Below, piece after piece: positions 8,034 to 18,490 of a stretch of DNA of 64,000 nucleotides. Position 1 is the stretch's first letter. The number at the start of each line of letters is the position of its first letter. The stretch is taken from positions 1 through 64,000 of the forward strand of contig JAJDEN010000064.1 in assembly GCA_029259775.1 (NCBI GenBank), read 5' to 3'. The notes under the pieces are model-generated. The model searched no databases and was not told where the DNA came from. It saw only the letters and a list, made by a program, of their open reading frames with translations. The position numbers and the translations under genes are program-made. The stretch is from Planctomycetota bacterium (lineage in GTDB: Bacteria > Planctomycetota > PLA2 > JAEUHO01).

Positions 8034-9464
8034 CTACCGCTCGGGCTTCCGCGCATCCATGGGATCGACGTCGAAGTCGGCCCGATTGCCGTAGATGTCC
8101 CCGGGGCCGTCCCGCTGGTCGTACCAGACGACGACGGCGCGCGCCCCCTGGCAGCAGACGAGCGGGGCGATCGAATGGCCCGCCCCGGCCACGTCAGCGT
8201 CCGCGCGCACCTCGGGGCGGCGCCATGTGAGCCCGCGATCGGCCGAGTGCGTGAGCAGGATGTCGAAGCGGCCGTTGCGGTCGTCACGCCAGACGGCATG
8301 CAGGTGCTCGCCGTCGCAGCAGATCCGCGGCTCCCAGGACGTACTGCGGCCCGCCAGATCGTCGTCCAGGCGCTCATCGGACAACAGCCACGTGGAGCCG
8401 CCGTCCCGGCTGCGGTTGAAGTAGATGTCCGCATTCCCGTCCCGCTGGTCCCGCCAGACGACGTAGACGTTGAGTCCGTCGGCGCACACGTCCGCCTCGC
8501 GCGCGTCGCCGAGGCCCGCGTCCACGGGCATGTCGGCGGCCAGCCACGTCGTGCCGCCATCGAGCGAGCGGTTGAAGCGCACGGCGGCCGCCGCCAGGGT
8601 GAAGTCGCTCCACGTGACGTAGACGTTGGGTCCGCTGCACGCCAGGCGCGGCGGGCCATCCGCGCTCCCGCCGCTCAGCGGCTTGTCGGTCGCCGGCCAC
8701 GTTGCGCCCGCGTCGGCCGAGGCGATGAACCGCACGCTCGAGCCACCGGAGCGGTCATCGGACCACGCGACGTACACGGCGTCGCCGGCGCAGCAGATGC
8801 GCGGGGTGATGGCATGCGCCATGCTCGAGTTGCGGTCGATGCGCAGGTCGGAGGCCAGCCACGTCGTGCCCCCGTCGAGCGAGCGGTTGAAGCGGATGTC
8901 GTCATCTCCGCCGCGATCATCGAACCAGGCGACGTAGACCCGGGCGCCGTCACAGCAGATCACCGGCTCGCGGCTGTCGGCCGCCGCCTGGGCCGTATCG
9001 ATGCGCTGGTCGGTCGGCAGCCAGGTCGCGCCGGCATCGAGGGAGCGATTGAAGTAGATGTCATTCGAGCCCGAGCGGTCGTCGTACCAGACGACGTAGA
9101 CGGCGTCGCCGGAGCAGCAGATGCGCGGCACGAGGGATCCGAACGATCCGGCGAGGCCGCTGTCGAGCCGCACGTCGTCGGGGAGCCAGGTCGCGCCGCC
9201 ATCGAGCGAGCGGTTGAAGCGGATGTCCATGTTGCCCGCCCGGCGGTCGTACCAGACCACGTAGACGCGCTCGCCATCGCAGCAGAGGTCCGGCAGCAGG
9301 GAGAGCTCGTTGCCCGCCCCGTCGGTGTTGAGCCGCTGGTCGGCGGTCTCGACGGGCCCGGGCTCCCCGCCTGGGCCGTCGCTCGGCGTGCCCCGGCCGC
9401 TGCCGCAGGCTGCGCCGAGCAGCAGCAGGGCGAGCGCGAGCAGACGAAGGGTGGCGGCCGGCAT
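8034..9464 (-). CDS. Sialidase-like (BNR) repeat lipoprotein
   Basis: The 476-residue product begins with a lipoprotein signal (LLLLGAAC, then GSG), so it is probably anchored to a membrane. The body is eight tandem repeats of about 55 residues on the pattern CCxGxxVYVVWYDDRxGxxDIxFNRSLDGGATW. The SLDGGATW part matches the Asp-box/BNR motif of sialidase-type beta propellers. Most repeats carry two adjacent cysteines, which is unusual. Arginine and acid residues of true sialidases are not evident, so binding or structural roles are as likely as glycosidase activity. No Shine-Dalgarno precedes the ATG; a TATCCT box ends 7 nt before it, which would give a leaderless transcript. Confidence 0.75.
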   Translation of the reverse strand: MPAATLRLLALALLLLGAACGSGRGTPSDGPGGEPGPVETADQRLNTDGAGNELSLLPDLCCDGERVYVVWYDRRAGNMDIRFNRSLDGGATWLPDDVRLDSGLAGSFGSLVPRICCSGDAVYVVWYDDRSGSNDIYFNRSLDAGATWLPTDQRIDTAQAAADSREPVICCDGARVYVAWFDDRGGDDDIRFNRSLDGGTTWLASDLRIDRNSSMAHAITPRICCAGDAVYVAWSDDRSGGSSVRFIASADAGATWPATDKPLSGGSADGPPRLACSGPNVYVTWSDFTLAAAAVRFNRSLDGGTTWLAADMPVDAGLGDAREADVCADGLNVYVVWRDQRDGNADIYFNRSRDGGSTWLLSDERLDDDLAGRSTSWEPRICCDGEHLHAVWRDDRNGRFDILLTHSADRGLTWRRPEVRADADVAGAGHSIAPLVCCQGARAVVVWYDQRDGPGDIYGNRADFDVDPMDARKPER

Positions 9465-9580
9465 GGGCCCAGGATAGGACCTCCTGGGCCGGCGCGCCCC
9501 GCCCTCTTGTTCTCCAGGAGGCGGATCGGGCCTTATCCTCCGCGTCCCGGGCCCCTCGCCCCTGCCCATTCGGAGATCCC

Positions 9581-10072
9581 ATGCCCCCGCGTCCCCTCTT
9601 CGAGCTGAGCAAGATCGACCCCGACAAGGTGTTCGCCGACATCGAGCACATCCGCCGCTACAACCCGCAGCGGTACGAGTTCGAGCAGCTGTCCCACATC
9701 TGCCACCTCGACCAGGAGGCGAAGGAAGTCGCCGGGGTGCTTGATGTGCCGAAGGACGTCTGGTGGGCGAACGGTCACGTGCCGCAGCGCGCGCTGATGC
9801 CGGGTGTCTTGATGCTCGAGGCGGCGGCGCAGGTTTGCTCGTGGGTCGTGCATCAGGTGGTCGATGGTGGGGAGCATCCGGGCAAGATCTTCGGCTTCGG
9901 CGGCATCGACAACGTGAAGTTCCGTTCGGCGATCTTCCCGCCGGATCGGATGATCATCATTGGCAAGCCGCTGCAGATCAGCAATCGTCGTGCGATCTTC
10001 GAGACGCAGGGCTATCACGCGGATCTGGAGAAGATGATCTTCCAGGCCAAGATCACGGGCCTGTGGGTGTGA
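9581..10072 (+). CDS. fabZ: FabZ/FabA-like 3-hydroxyacyl-ACP dehydratase
   Basis: This 163-residue hotdog-fold protein is expected to dehydrate 3-hydroxyacyl-ACP in fatty acid elongation. The catalytic stretch GHVPQRALMPGVLMLEAAAQ places His66 and Glu80 where FabZ has its active-site pair (family form HFPxxPxxPGVLxxE). The downstream GIDNVKFRSAIFPPDRM strand matches the FabZ substrate tunnel. The N-terminus is longer than in Escherichia coli FabZ. A GGAG lies 6 nt before the ATG. A perfect hairpin sits on the stop codon. It stands alone, without other fatty acid genes beside it, so a specialised FabZ-like role is possible. Confidence 0.82.
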   Translation: MPPRPLFELSKIDPDKVFADIEHIRRYNPQRYEFEQLSHICHLDQEAKEVAGVLDVPKDVWWANGHVPQRALMPGVLMLEAAAQVCSWVVHQVVDGGEHPGKIFGFGGIDNVKFRSAIFPPDRMIIIGKPLQISNRRAIFETQGYHADLEKMIFQAKITGLWV

Positions 10073-10093
10073 TCCACAGCGGAGCTGTGGATC
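10071..10093 (+). terminator. Hairpin on the fabZ-like stop codon
   Basis: GATCCACAGC, loop GGA, GCTGTGGATC form a perfect 10-bp stem that begins inside the TGA stop of the dehydratase gene. There is no T run after it, so it may act as a Rho-dependent or mRNA-stabilising 3' end rather than a classical intrinsic terminator. Confidence 0.45.
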
Positions 10094-10095
10094 CA

Positions 10096-10271
10096 CCCTA
10101 ACTCCCACTCCAACTCCCACTCCCCCTAGAGCACCCACACGCGCACTAGCAGCACTCGCCCCTCCTCGCACACGCACGTGAGGGTGAGAGGTGGTGCGAG
10201 GTAGTGCGCGTGTGTTTCGTGCGAGTGAGCGTGCGCTAGTGATTCGTGGGAGGTGGGGTGGGCGTGGGAGT
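10096..10271. repeat. Dispersed G-rich repeat, two inverted arms
   Basis: A C-rich arm (10096-10126, runs of CCC in ACTCCCACTCCAACTCCCAC) and a G-rich arm (10248-10271) are imperfect inverted copies around a core of about 120 bp. The G arm has four G runs with short loops (10248-10268), fitting the usual G-quadruplex pattern. The same element recurs at 19170-19423 and 32103-32130. No gene is seen in the interval. Confidence 0.65.
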
Positions 10272-10303
10272 GTTTCGGGAGCGCCGCCTTCGGCGGCGCG
10301 CCC

Positions 10304-10837
10304 CTACCCCTCCACCAACCCATCCCAATGATCCCCCGCATGCCGCCGCGCCTGCTCGACGTAGTGCGCCGCGTGGACGACCGCACGACGTGCACGCTCC
10401 TCCGGATCCAGCTCGCGGATCACGCGCGCCGGTGAACCGACGACGAGGCTGTGCGGCGGAATGACCGTGTTCTCGAGCACCAGCGCGCCGGCGCCGATGA
10501 TCGAGCCGTCACCCACCCTGGTGCCGCCCAGCAGGATGGCCCCCATGCCGATCAGCACCCGGTCACCGACCTCGACGCCATGCACGAGCGCGCCGTGGCC
10601 AATCGTGCAATCGCTGCCAATCACGTTCGGGGCATCGGGATCGACGTGTACGACGGCGTTGTCCTGGATGTTCGTGCGCGCGCCGATCGAGATGGGCGCG
10701 TCGTCGCCGCGGATCGCCACGCCGTACCAGATGTTGACGTCCTCGCCGAGCGTGACGGCGGCTGTGACCGTCGCGGTGTCCGCGACGAACGCCTTGCCGA
10801 CGCGCAGCAGGCGGGCCTTGCGCAGCCCCTTGGCCAT
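10304..10837 (-). CDS. Gamma-class carbonic anhydrase-like protein
   Basis: This 177-residue protein is a left-handed beta-helix made of hexapeptide repeats, the fold of gamma carbonic anhydrases that interconvert CO2 and bicarbonate. Three histidines in the canonical positions (His64, His81 and His86 in VHVDPD and CTIGHGALVHG) would bind the metal at the trimer interface. The N-terminal GEDVNIWYGVAIRGDDAPI, with its Arg-Gly-Asp-Asp, is typical. The C-terminal helix is the trimer-packing helix. Its ATG overlaps the stop of the CPBP protease gene (TGATG), so translation is coupled. Many homologues act without measurable anhydrase activity, so the reaction is probable but not certain. Confidence 0.85.
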   Translation of the reverse strand: MAKGLRKARLLRVGKAFVADTATVTAAVTLGEDVNIWYGVAIRGDDAPISIGARTNIQDNAVVHVDPDAPNVIGSDCTIGHGALVHGVEVGDRVLIGMGAILLGGTRVGDGSIIGAGALVLENTVIPPHSLVVGSPARVIRELDPEERARRAVVHAAHYVEQARRHAGDHWDGLVEG

Positions 10838-11889
10838 CAGGAGAACCTCAACAGCAGCAGCGGGATCATCGTGATGCCGTTGTGCAGCGCATGCGCGATG
10901 ACACACGCGGCGAGCGAGTTCGTCTTCTCGAACACCCAGTTGAGGACCATGGCGAGGACGAAGAGCGGCACGGCCGCGTAGAGGTTGGCATGCACCGCGG
11001 CGAAGATTGCCGACACGATGACAGCGCCCCAGATCGCCGCGTTCTTCCGACCACCCAAGGCGCGCTTCAGGCCCGGGTAGAGCATGCCGCGGAAGATGCA
11101 CTCCTCCGTGAAGGGCGCGACCAGGGTGCCGAAGATCAGCATCAGGATCGGGACCGTATTCGACGTGGACTCCACCACGTCCTGGACGGGGCCTTGCGTC
11201 ACGGGCTCGGTGCCCATGCCCTGCAGGATGAGCGCCCATACGAGCGCGGCGGGGACGAACACGACGCCGGCAACGCAGTAGGTCCACGCGCCGATGCCGA
11301 TCGCCTTGCCCATGCCGGGGGGCGGGGTCGGGATCGGCGTATCCGGGCCGAACGCCGCCTGGAGCTCCGCAGGCGGCGTGAGCTGAATGCGCTGACGGCG
11401 CAGGAGAACCAGGACAGCCACGGCGATCGTGCAGCCGGCCATGGCCCCGATCTGCTGCCAGACCGGAACGCTGGCGATGTCAGCGCCGCCCGCCAGCACC
11501 ATCAACACGAGGGCCGGGCCGATGAGCAGACCCGCCGCGGCCCAGAGCGTGCCCTCGCCGATCGAGAAGGCGTACGTGGGCTCGACGTGCGGAGGCGGCG
11601 GCAGCACCCCGCCCTTGATCTTGTCTCGCTTGAGGTACCACAGGATCAGCAGGCCCACGCCGATCAGGATCGGCACGAACTTGCCGAGCAGCAGCGCCCA
11701 GCGGGCACCGTCGTGCTCCATCAAGCGGTTCTCGAGTTTCTGGCTCGTGAGGTCTTCGTTCTTCTCGTCGGCGGGCTTGGCGTCCGACCCGCCTTCCTCC
11801 GCGAACGCGGGCGCGGCGAGCGGCAGCAGCCCGACCCCCACGACGAGCAGGATGGTGAGCAGGCGGCCGAGACGCTGGAGGATCGTCAC
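10837..11889 (-). CDS. CPBP-family intramembrane metalloprotease
   Basis: The 350-residue protein has a signal-like N-terminal segment and about seven further membrane helices. The C-terminal domain carries the three CPBP (CaaX protease / bacteriocin-processing) motifs: EECIFR (Glu262, Glu263, Arg267), FAAVH (His300) and HALHN (His333 to Asn337). Together these line a metal site inside the membrane in Rce1-type proteases. The start is GTG, overlapping the thiG stop by four bases. It lies between thiG and the carbonic anhydrase in one operon, which does not explain its substrate. Prenyl-protein processing is unlikely in bacteria; membrane-protein cleavage is the generic expectation. Confidence 0.85.
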   Translation of the reverse strand: MTILQRLGRLLTILLVVGVGLLPLAAPAFAEEGGSDAKPADEKNEDLTSQKLENRLMEHDGARWALLLGKFVPILIGVGLLILWYLKRDKIKGGVLPPPPHVEPTYAFSIGEGTLWAAAGLLIGPALVLMVLAGGADIASVPVWQQIGAMAGCTIAVAVLVLLRRQRIQLTPPAELQAAFGPDTPIPTPPPGMGKAIGIGAWTYCVAGVVFVPAALVWALILQGMGTEPVTQGPVQDVVESTSNTVPILMLIFGTLVAPFTEECIFRGMLYPGLKRALGGRKNAAIWGAVIVSAIFAAVHANLYAAVPLFVLAMVLNWVFEKTNSLAACVIAHALHNGITMIPLLLLRFS

Positions 11890-12674
11890 GCGCTCGCCTC
11901 CCCGGTGATCACGCCCGCCGTCGGGCTGGAGGGGGTCGGACGCCCCTTGGGCATGCGACCGGCAAGGAAAGCGTGGCGCCCGGCCGAGCAGCCTTCGCGC
12001 ATGGCGAGCGCCATGCGCACGGGATCCTGCGCGGCGGCGATGGCCGTGTTGAGCAGCACGCCGTCGACGCCTAGCTCCATGGCGACAGCCACGTCGGACG
12101 CCGTGCCCACGCCGGCATCGACGATCACCGGCACACGCGCTTGCGCGACGATGAGTTCGATGTTGATCGGATTGAGGATGCCCAAGCCTGTGCCGATCGC
12201 GCTGCCGAGCGGCATGACCGCGGCGGCGCCTGCATCTTCGAGCTTGCGAGCCACGACGGGGTCGTCGTTCGTATAGACGAGCACCTGGAAGTCTTCGGCG
12301 ACGAGGGTCTTGAGCGCGGCGAGCGTCTCGATCACGTCCGGTAGCAGCGTCTGGGGATCGGCCAGCACCTCGAGCTTCACCAGGTCGGCGATGCCGAGTT
12401 CACGGGCGAGCCGCAGCGTGCGCACGGCGTCGTCCGCTGTGAAGCACCCGGCCGTGTTGGGCAGGAGCGTCCAGCGATCGCCGAGAGCGTCCAACAGGTT
12501 CGGGCCTTGCTCGCGCTTCAGATCGACGCGGCGCAGCGCGACCGTGACGACCTCCGTGCCGCTCGCCTCGAGCGCCTGCACGGTCTGTTCGTTGGAGGCG
12601 TACTTGCCAGTCCCCACGAAGAGGCGGCTGCTGAAGCTCAGGCCCCCGACGATGAGCGGTGCGTCTTCGAACAC
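11886..12674 (-). CDS. thiG: Thiazole synthase ThiG
   Basis: ThiG builds the thiazole phosphate ring of thiamine from 1-deoxy-xylulose 5-phosphate, dehydroglycine and the thiocarboxylate on ThiS. The 262-residue TIM barrel shows the family signatures [25 protein letters not shown], the catalytic lysine in LVKLEVL (Lys100), and the phosphate-binding [13 protein letters not shown] and [14 protein letters not shown]. It starts at GTG only three bases after the thiS stop and overlaps the CPBP gene by four bases, so the three genes are translationally linked. I see no TPP riboswitch in the 66 nt before thiS. Confidence 0.95.
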   Translation of the reverse strand: MFEDAPLIVGGLSFSSRLFVGTGKYASNEQTVQALEASGTEVVTVALRRVDLKREQGPNLLDALGDRWTLLPNTAGCFTADDAVRTLRLARELGIADLVKLEVLADPQTLLPDVIETLAALKTLVAEDFQVLVYTNDDPVVARKLEDAGAAAVMPLGSAIGTGLGILNPINIELIVAQARVPVIVDAGVGTASDVAVAMELGVDGVLLNTAIAAAQDPVRMALAMREGCSAGRHAFLAGRMPKGRPTPSSPTAGVITGEASA

Positions 12675-12677
12675 GTG

Positions 12678-12902
12678 CTATCCCCCACCTACGAACGTGA
12701 CGACCTCGACCTGATCGCCGTCTTGGAGCGCATGCGCGGCGTGGTCGGCCCTCGGCACGACCTCGCCGTTGACCTCGACGGCCACCCGTTGCCCGGCCAG
12801 CTCGAGCTGCGCCAAGAGCGCCGTCACGGTGGGCGAAGGGCCCCCGGAGGTGATCTCGTGGCGCTCTCCGTTGAGCTTGATGGCGACGTCGGGCGCGGTC
12901 AT
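12678..12902 (-). CDS. thiS: Sulfur carrier protein ThiS
   Basis: This is a 74-residue ubiquitin-fold protein ending in Gly-Gly-Gly, whose terminal glycine is thiocarboxylated to donate sulfur for thiazole synthesis. The core [32 protein letters not shown] and [14 protein letters not shown] is standard ThiS. I chose the ATG at 12902; another ATG at 12914 is in frame, and neither has a clear ribosome site. It lies 66 nt after the HPS-RraA gene and three bases before thiG. Confidence 0.93.
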   Translation of the reverse strand: MTAPDVAIKLNGERHEITSGGPSPTVTALLAQLELAGQRVAVEVNGEVVPRADHAAHALQDGDQVEVVTFVGGG

Positions 12903-12968
12903 GGCCGTAACCATACGGACGGGGGCTGGGCTGCCCACGCCCATACCGGGGCATCGCCTCGGATCCGG

Positions 12969-14282
12969 TCAGTCCCTGGCGCCGCCGACGACCTTCTTCT
13001 CCCACTTGTAGAGGTCCACCACCTTGGCGAGCGTCTCGCCGCCGTCGCGGATCTCTGCGCGGATGCGGTTCTCGGCCTCCAGGCAGTACATCGCCCGGTT
13101 GGCGATCTCCACCGCCTTGGCCTGGGGCACGACCATGACGCCGTCCGCGTCCCCCACGATCCAGTCGCCGGGGCGCACCTCGACCCCGTCGACCCGTAGG
13201 GTGACGTTGATCTCGCCGAAGCCCTTCGGCTCGCCGGCGTTGCTGGCCGTCGTGCGGGCGAAGACCGGCAGGCCGAGCTTCGCGATGTCGCGCGTGTCGC
13301 GGATGGCGCCGAGGACGATGACACCGGCCAGGCCCCGGTTCACGGCAGAGTTGGTTGCCAACTCACCCCAGACGGCCGGCGGCACGCCGCCGGCGTCGAT
13401 GACGAGGACGTCGCCCTCGCCGCAGACGTCGATCGCCTCGACCGGCTTGGCCCAGTCGCCCGGCACCGTGCGGCAGGTGACGGCCTGGCCCACGACGTGG
13501 GCGTCCGGCTCGGTGAGGTGCAGGCCGTGCCAGCCCGGGGCACGGTGCATGGCGTCGGAGACGTTGGGCGTCGAGACCTGCGCGAGCAGGCCGCGGATCC
13601 CGTCCTTGCTGGAGACTCGATCCGCCATCTCGCTCTCGCCCGGCACGCCCGACGCCATCGCCTCGAGCATGGCAGCCGTGGCGGCCTCGGCGTCGCGCGC
13701 CTTGGTGATCGCGCCGCCCACGATGATCACGTCCGCACCCGCCGAGATCGCCTCGGGGGCGGTCTTGGGCGTGATGCCACCGGCCACGGTGACGGGGATC
13801 GCGACCGCGGCGCGCACCTGGCGCAGGGTCTCGAACGGGTCCCCGCCGCGCACCTGCTCGTCGATCGGGCAGTGCACGTTGACCGCGTCGGCCCCTGCCT
13901 CGGCCGCGAACAGCGCGCGGGCGACCGGATCCGGGCAGCCGAGCAGGTCCACGAGGACGCGGATGCCGTAGTTCCGGCCCGCCTCCACGCAGTCCTCGAT
14001 CGTCGAGTCGGAAGCGACCCCGAGCACGGTCATGGTGGTGGCGCCCGCCTTGGCTGCCGTCTCCAGCTCGAGCCGGCCGGCGTCCATGGTCTTGGCGTCG
14101 CAGACGATCTCGTGCTTCGGGAAGGCCTCGCGCAGCTTCCGCACGGCGTCGAGGCCCTCGGCCTTCAGCAGCGGGGTTCCCACCTCGAGGATGAGGTCGC
14201 CGGCCCGGACGGCCTCGTGCGCGACGCGCAGGGCGCGGTGGAGGTCTACCTGATCGAGGGCGAGTTGGAGTCGTGCGCTCAT
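12969..14282 (-). CDS. Bifunctional 3-hexulose-6-phosphate synthase / RraA-family fusion
   Basis: The 437-residue protein joins two complete domains. Residues 1-205 form an orotate-decarboxylase-superfamily barrel of the hexulose-phosphate-synthase type: LQLALDQVDL, the catalytic IVCDAKTMDAG (Asp62, Lys64), VDLLGC and the phosphate loops VAGGITPKT and IIVGGAITK. It would condense formaldehyde with ribulose 5-phosphate. Residues about 225-437 form an RraA / HMG-aldolase-like domain with GGVPPAVWGELAT and GAIRDTRD (Arg328, Asp329), the substrate and metal motif of that aldolase family. Similar fusions are known in archaea and some bacteria, where the second domain's job is unsettled. It heads the thiS-thiG-CPBP-carbonic anhydrase operon. 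Confidence 0.85.
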   Translation of the reverse strand: MSARLQLALDQVDLHRALRVAHEAVRAGDLILEVGTPLLKAEGLDAVRKLREAFPKHEIVCDAKTMDAGRLELETAAKAGATTMTVLGVASDSTIEDCVEAGRNYGIRVLVDLLGCPDPVARALFAAEAGADAVNVHCPIDEQVRGGDPFETLRQVRAAVAIPVTVAGGITPKTAPEAISAGADVIIVGGAITKARDAEAATAAMLEAMASGVPGESEMADRVSSKDGIRGLLAQVSTPNVSDAMHRAPGWHGLHLTEPDAHVVGQAVTCRTVPGDWAKPVEAIDVCGEGDVLVIDAGGVPPAVWGELATNSAVNRGLAGVIVLGAIRDTRDIAKLGLPVFARTTASNAGEPKGFGEINVTLRVDGVEVRPGDWIVGDADGVMVVPQAKAVEIANRAMYCLEAENRIRAEIRDGGETLAKVVDLYKWEKKVVGGARD

Positions 14283-14378
14283 GGGGCGCCAAGCTACCCG
14301 GCCCGCGGTGCGGCGCGCACCCCCCGCAGGATGCCAAGAAATGGCCGTTCGCAGCCCGTTCGCCACCCCCGCTCCGGC

Positions 14379-14407
14379 TTGACGACCCAGGGCACGCGAA
14401 GGACACT
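14379..14407 (+). promoter_or_regulatory. Candidate promoter of the nusA-infB operon leader
   Basis: TTGACG (14379-14384, five of six consensus bases) is followed after 17 nt by GACACT (14402-14407), a weaker -10. Transcription would begin near 14414, giving a leader that runs directly into the terminator at 14436-14459. Confidence 0.5.
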
Positions 14408-14435
14408 ATCTAGCTGCACCTACGGTTCGACCGAA

Positions 14436-14459
14436 GGCGGGCGGAGTCCCGCCTTTTTT
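14436..14459 (+). terminator. Intrinsic terminator in the nusA leader (possible attenuator)
   Basis: GGCGGG (14436-14441), loop CGGAGT, CCCGCC (14448-14453) followed by six T residues (14454-14459) is a textbook rightward intrinsic terminator. No rightward gene lies upstream that it could serve: the nearest gene is leftward and starts at 14282. It sits about 20 nt after the candidate start site and about 105 nt before nusA, so conditional termination controlling nusA-infB-rbfA is plausible. Confidence 0.7.
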
Positions 14460-14565
14460 CGTGCCTGCAGTCGCAGACCAAACCCCTGATTTCCGGGCGT
14501 GCGGCGACCTTCGCGGGTCGTCTCGGACCGGCCCACGGCACGCCCGCCGGGCCTAGGAGAGCACC

Positions 14566-15777
14566 ATGGATCCTGCTGACATCCTCCGCTTCGCCGACGT
14601 CGTGCACCGCGACCGCGGCATCGAGAAGGAGACCGTGTTCTCCGCCATCGAGCAGGGCATGCTCACCGCCGCGCGCAAGCGCTTCGGCGAGGACGCGGTC
14701 ATCGAGTGCCGCCTCGACCGCCGCACGGGCGAGATCGACTGCATGGTCAACGGCTCCAAGCGCTCCGTGGAGTTCGGCCGGATCGCGGCGCAGACCGCTC
14801 GCCAGGTGATGAACCAGCGCATCCGCGAAGCCGAGCGCGACAAGCATCTGGACGAGTACAACCGCCGCCTCGACTCGATCGTGACCGGTTCGATCCAGCG
14901 CATCGAGTCCGGCAACCTGATCGTGAACATGGGCCGGGTCGAGGGCATCGTCCCCCGCTCCGAGCAGATCCGTGGTGAGACGTTCAAGGTCGGGGACCGC
15001 ATTCGCGCGTTCCTCTTCGAGGTGCGCCCGATGGGCCAGCGCGTCCGCATCGTGCTCTCGCGCAGCCGCCCCGAGTTCGTCGCGAAGCTCTTCGAGCTCG
15101 AGGTGCCCGAGATCGCCGATGGCGTGATCGTCGTGCGCCGTATCGAGCGCGAGGCCGGCTACAAGACCAAGCTCGCCGTCGCCTCCCTGGACACCAAGGT
15201 CGACCCCATCGGCGCCTGTGTCGGCGTTCGCGGCAGCCGCATTCGCAACATCATCGACGAGCTGAACGGTGAAAAGGTGGACATCCTGCCCTTCGTCGAG
15301 CAGCCCGAGATGATGATCGCGACGGCCCTCAAGCCCGCCCAGATCAACTCGATCACCCTCAACTGGGACACGACGTCCGCGGACGTCCTGGTGGACGAGG
15401 ACCAGCTGAGTCTGGCCATCGGCCGCCGCGGCGCCAACGTACGCCTGGCCTCGCGCCTGGCCGGCTGGGAGATCAACATCTCCGGGGAGCCGGTCGCGAC
15501 CCCTCCGGCGGCGGCGACGCCCGGTGAGGCTCCGGCGGAGGGTGATGCTCCCGCCGAGGGCGCACCGAGCGGCGAGGCCGCAGCGTCCGCCGAGTCGCCC
15601 GCGGCGGAGGCGGCTGCCCCCGCGGACGACGCTTCCGGACCGGCGGACGTCGAAGCGGACACCACGGCCGACGCCAGCCCTGACGGGGAGGGCGCGGAAT
15701 CCCCCAAGGCGGAATCCCCCAAGTCGGAATCCCCCAAGACAGAGGATTCCAACGAGGAGGCGCCCGCGGGGAGTTGA
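14566..15777 (+). CDS. nusA: Transcription termination/antitermination factor NusA
   Basis: NusA binds RNA polymerase and nascent RNA and modulates pausing, termination and antitermination. The 403-residue protein has the N-terminal polymerase-binding domain (1-100), an S1 domain (about 103-167, SIVTGSIQRIESGNLIVNMG), KH1 (about 170-245, with GVRGSRIRNIIDELNGEKVD) and KH2 (to about 310, with LAIGRRGANVRLASRLAGW). The C-terminal 90 residues are a low-complexity Ala/Pro/Glu tail, partly from a 15-bp DNA repeat at about 15696-15741. It lacks the acidic repeats of E. coli. A GGAG lies 7 nt before the ATG. It leads the nusA-infB-rbfA group. Confidence 0.96.
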   Translation: MDPADILRFADVVHRDRGIEKETVFSAIEQGMLTAARKRFGEDAVIECRLDRRTGEIDCMVNGSKRSVEFGRIAAQTARQVMNQRIREAERDKHLDEYNRRLDSIVTGSIQRIESGNLIVNMGRVEGIVPRSEQIRGETFKVGDRIRAFLFEVRPMGQRVRIVLSRSRPEFVAKLFELEVPEIADGVIVVRRIEREAGYKTKLAVASLDTKVDPIGACVGVRGSRIRNIIDELNGEKVDILPFVEQPEMMIATALKPAQINSITLNWDTTSADVLVDEDQLSLAIGRRGANVRLASRLAGWEINISGEPVATPPAAATPGEAPAEGDAPAEGAPSGEAAASAESPAAEAAAPADDASGPADVEADTTADASPDGEGAESPKAESPKSESPKTEDSNEEAPAGS

Positions 15778-15902
15778 GCCTCCCCGCGGCACTCCGGTAC
15801 TATCCCCGGTTCAAATCCCGATTCGCCGCAAGACGCTGCGTGAGGGGTTGAGCCAACGAGAGCCGCCCTCTAGCGGCCATCACCCCCGTAGGACAATCAA
15901 GT

Positions 15903-18446
<2,544 letters not shown>

Positions 18447-18490
18447 GCAGAGAGAAGCAAGCGAGGGACCCCAGGCCCCGAGCCGTCACC

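Noticed and set aside
8034..9464. True sialidase
   Set aside because: Asp-box repeats are present, but the arginine triad, catalytic tyrosine and aspartate of sialidases are not identifiable, so only the repeat type is claimed.
12903..12968. TPP riboswitch before thiS
   Set aside because: The 66-nt interval is too short and lacks the conserved CTGAGA and ACCTGA elements; none is seen before the operon's first gene either.
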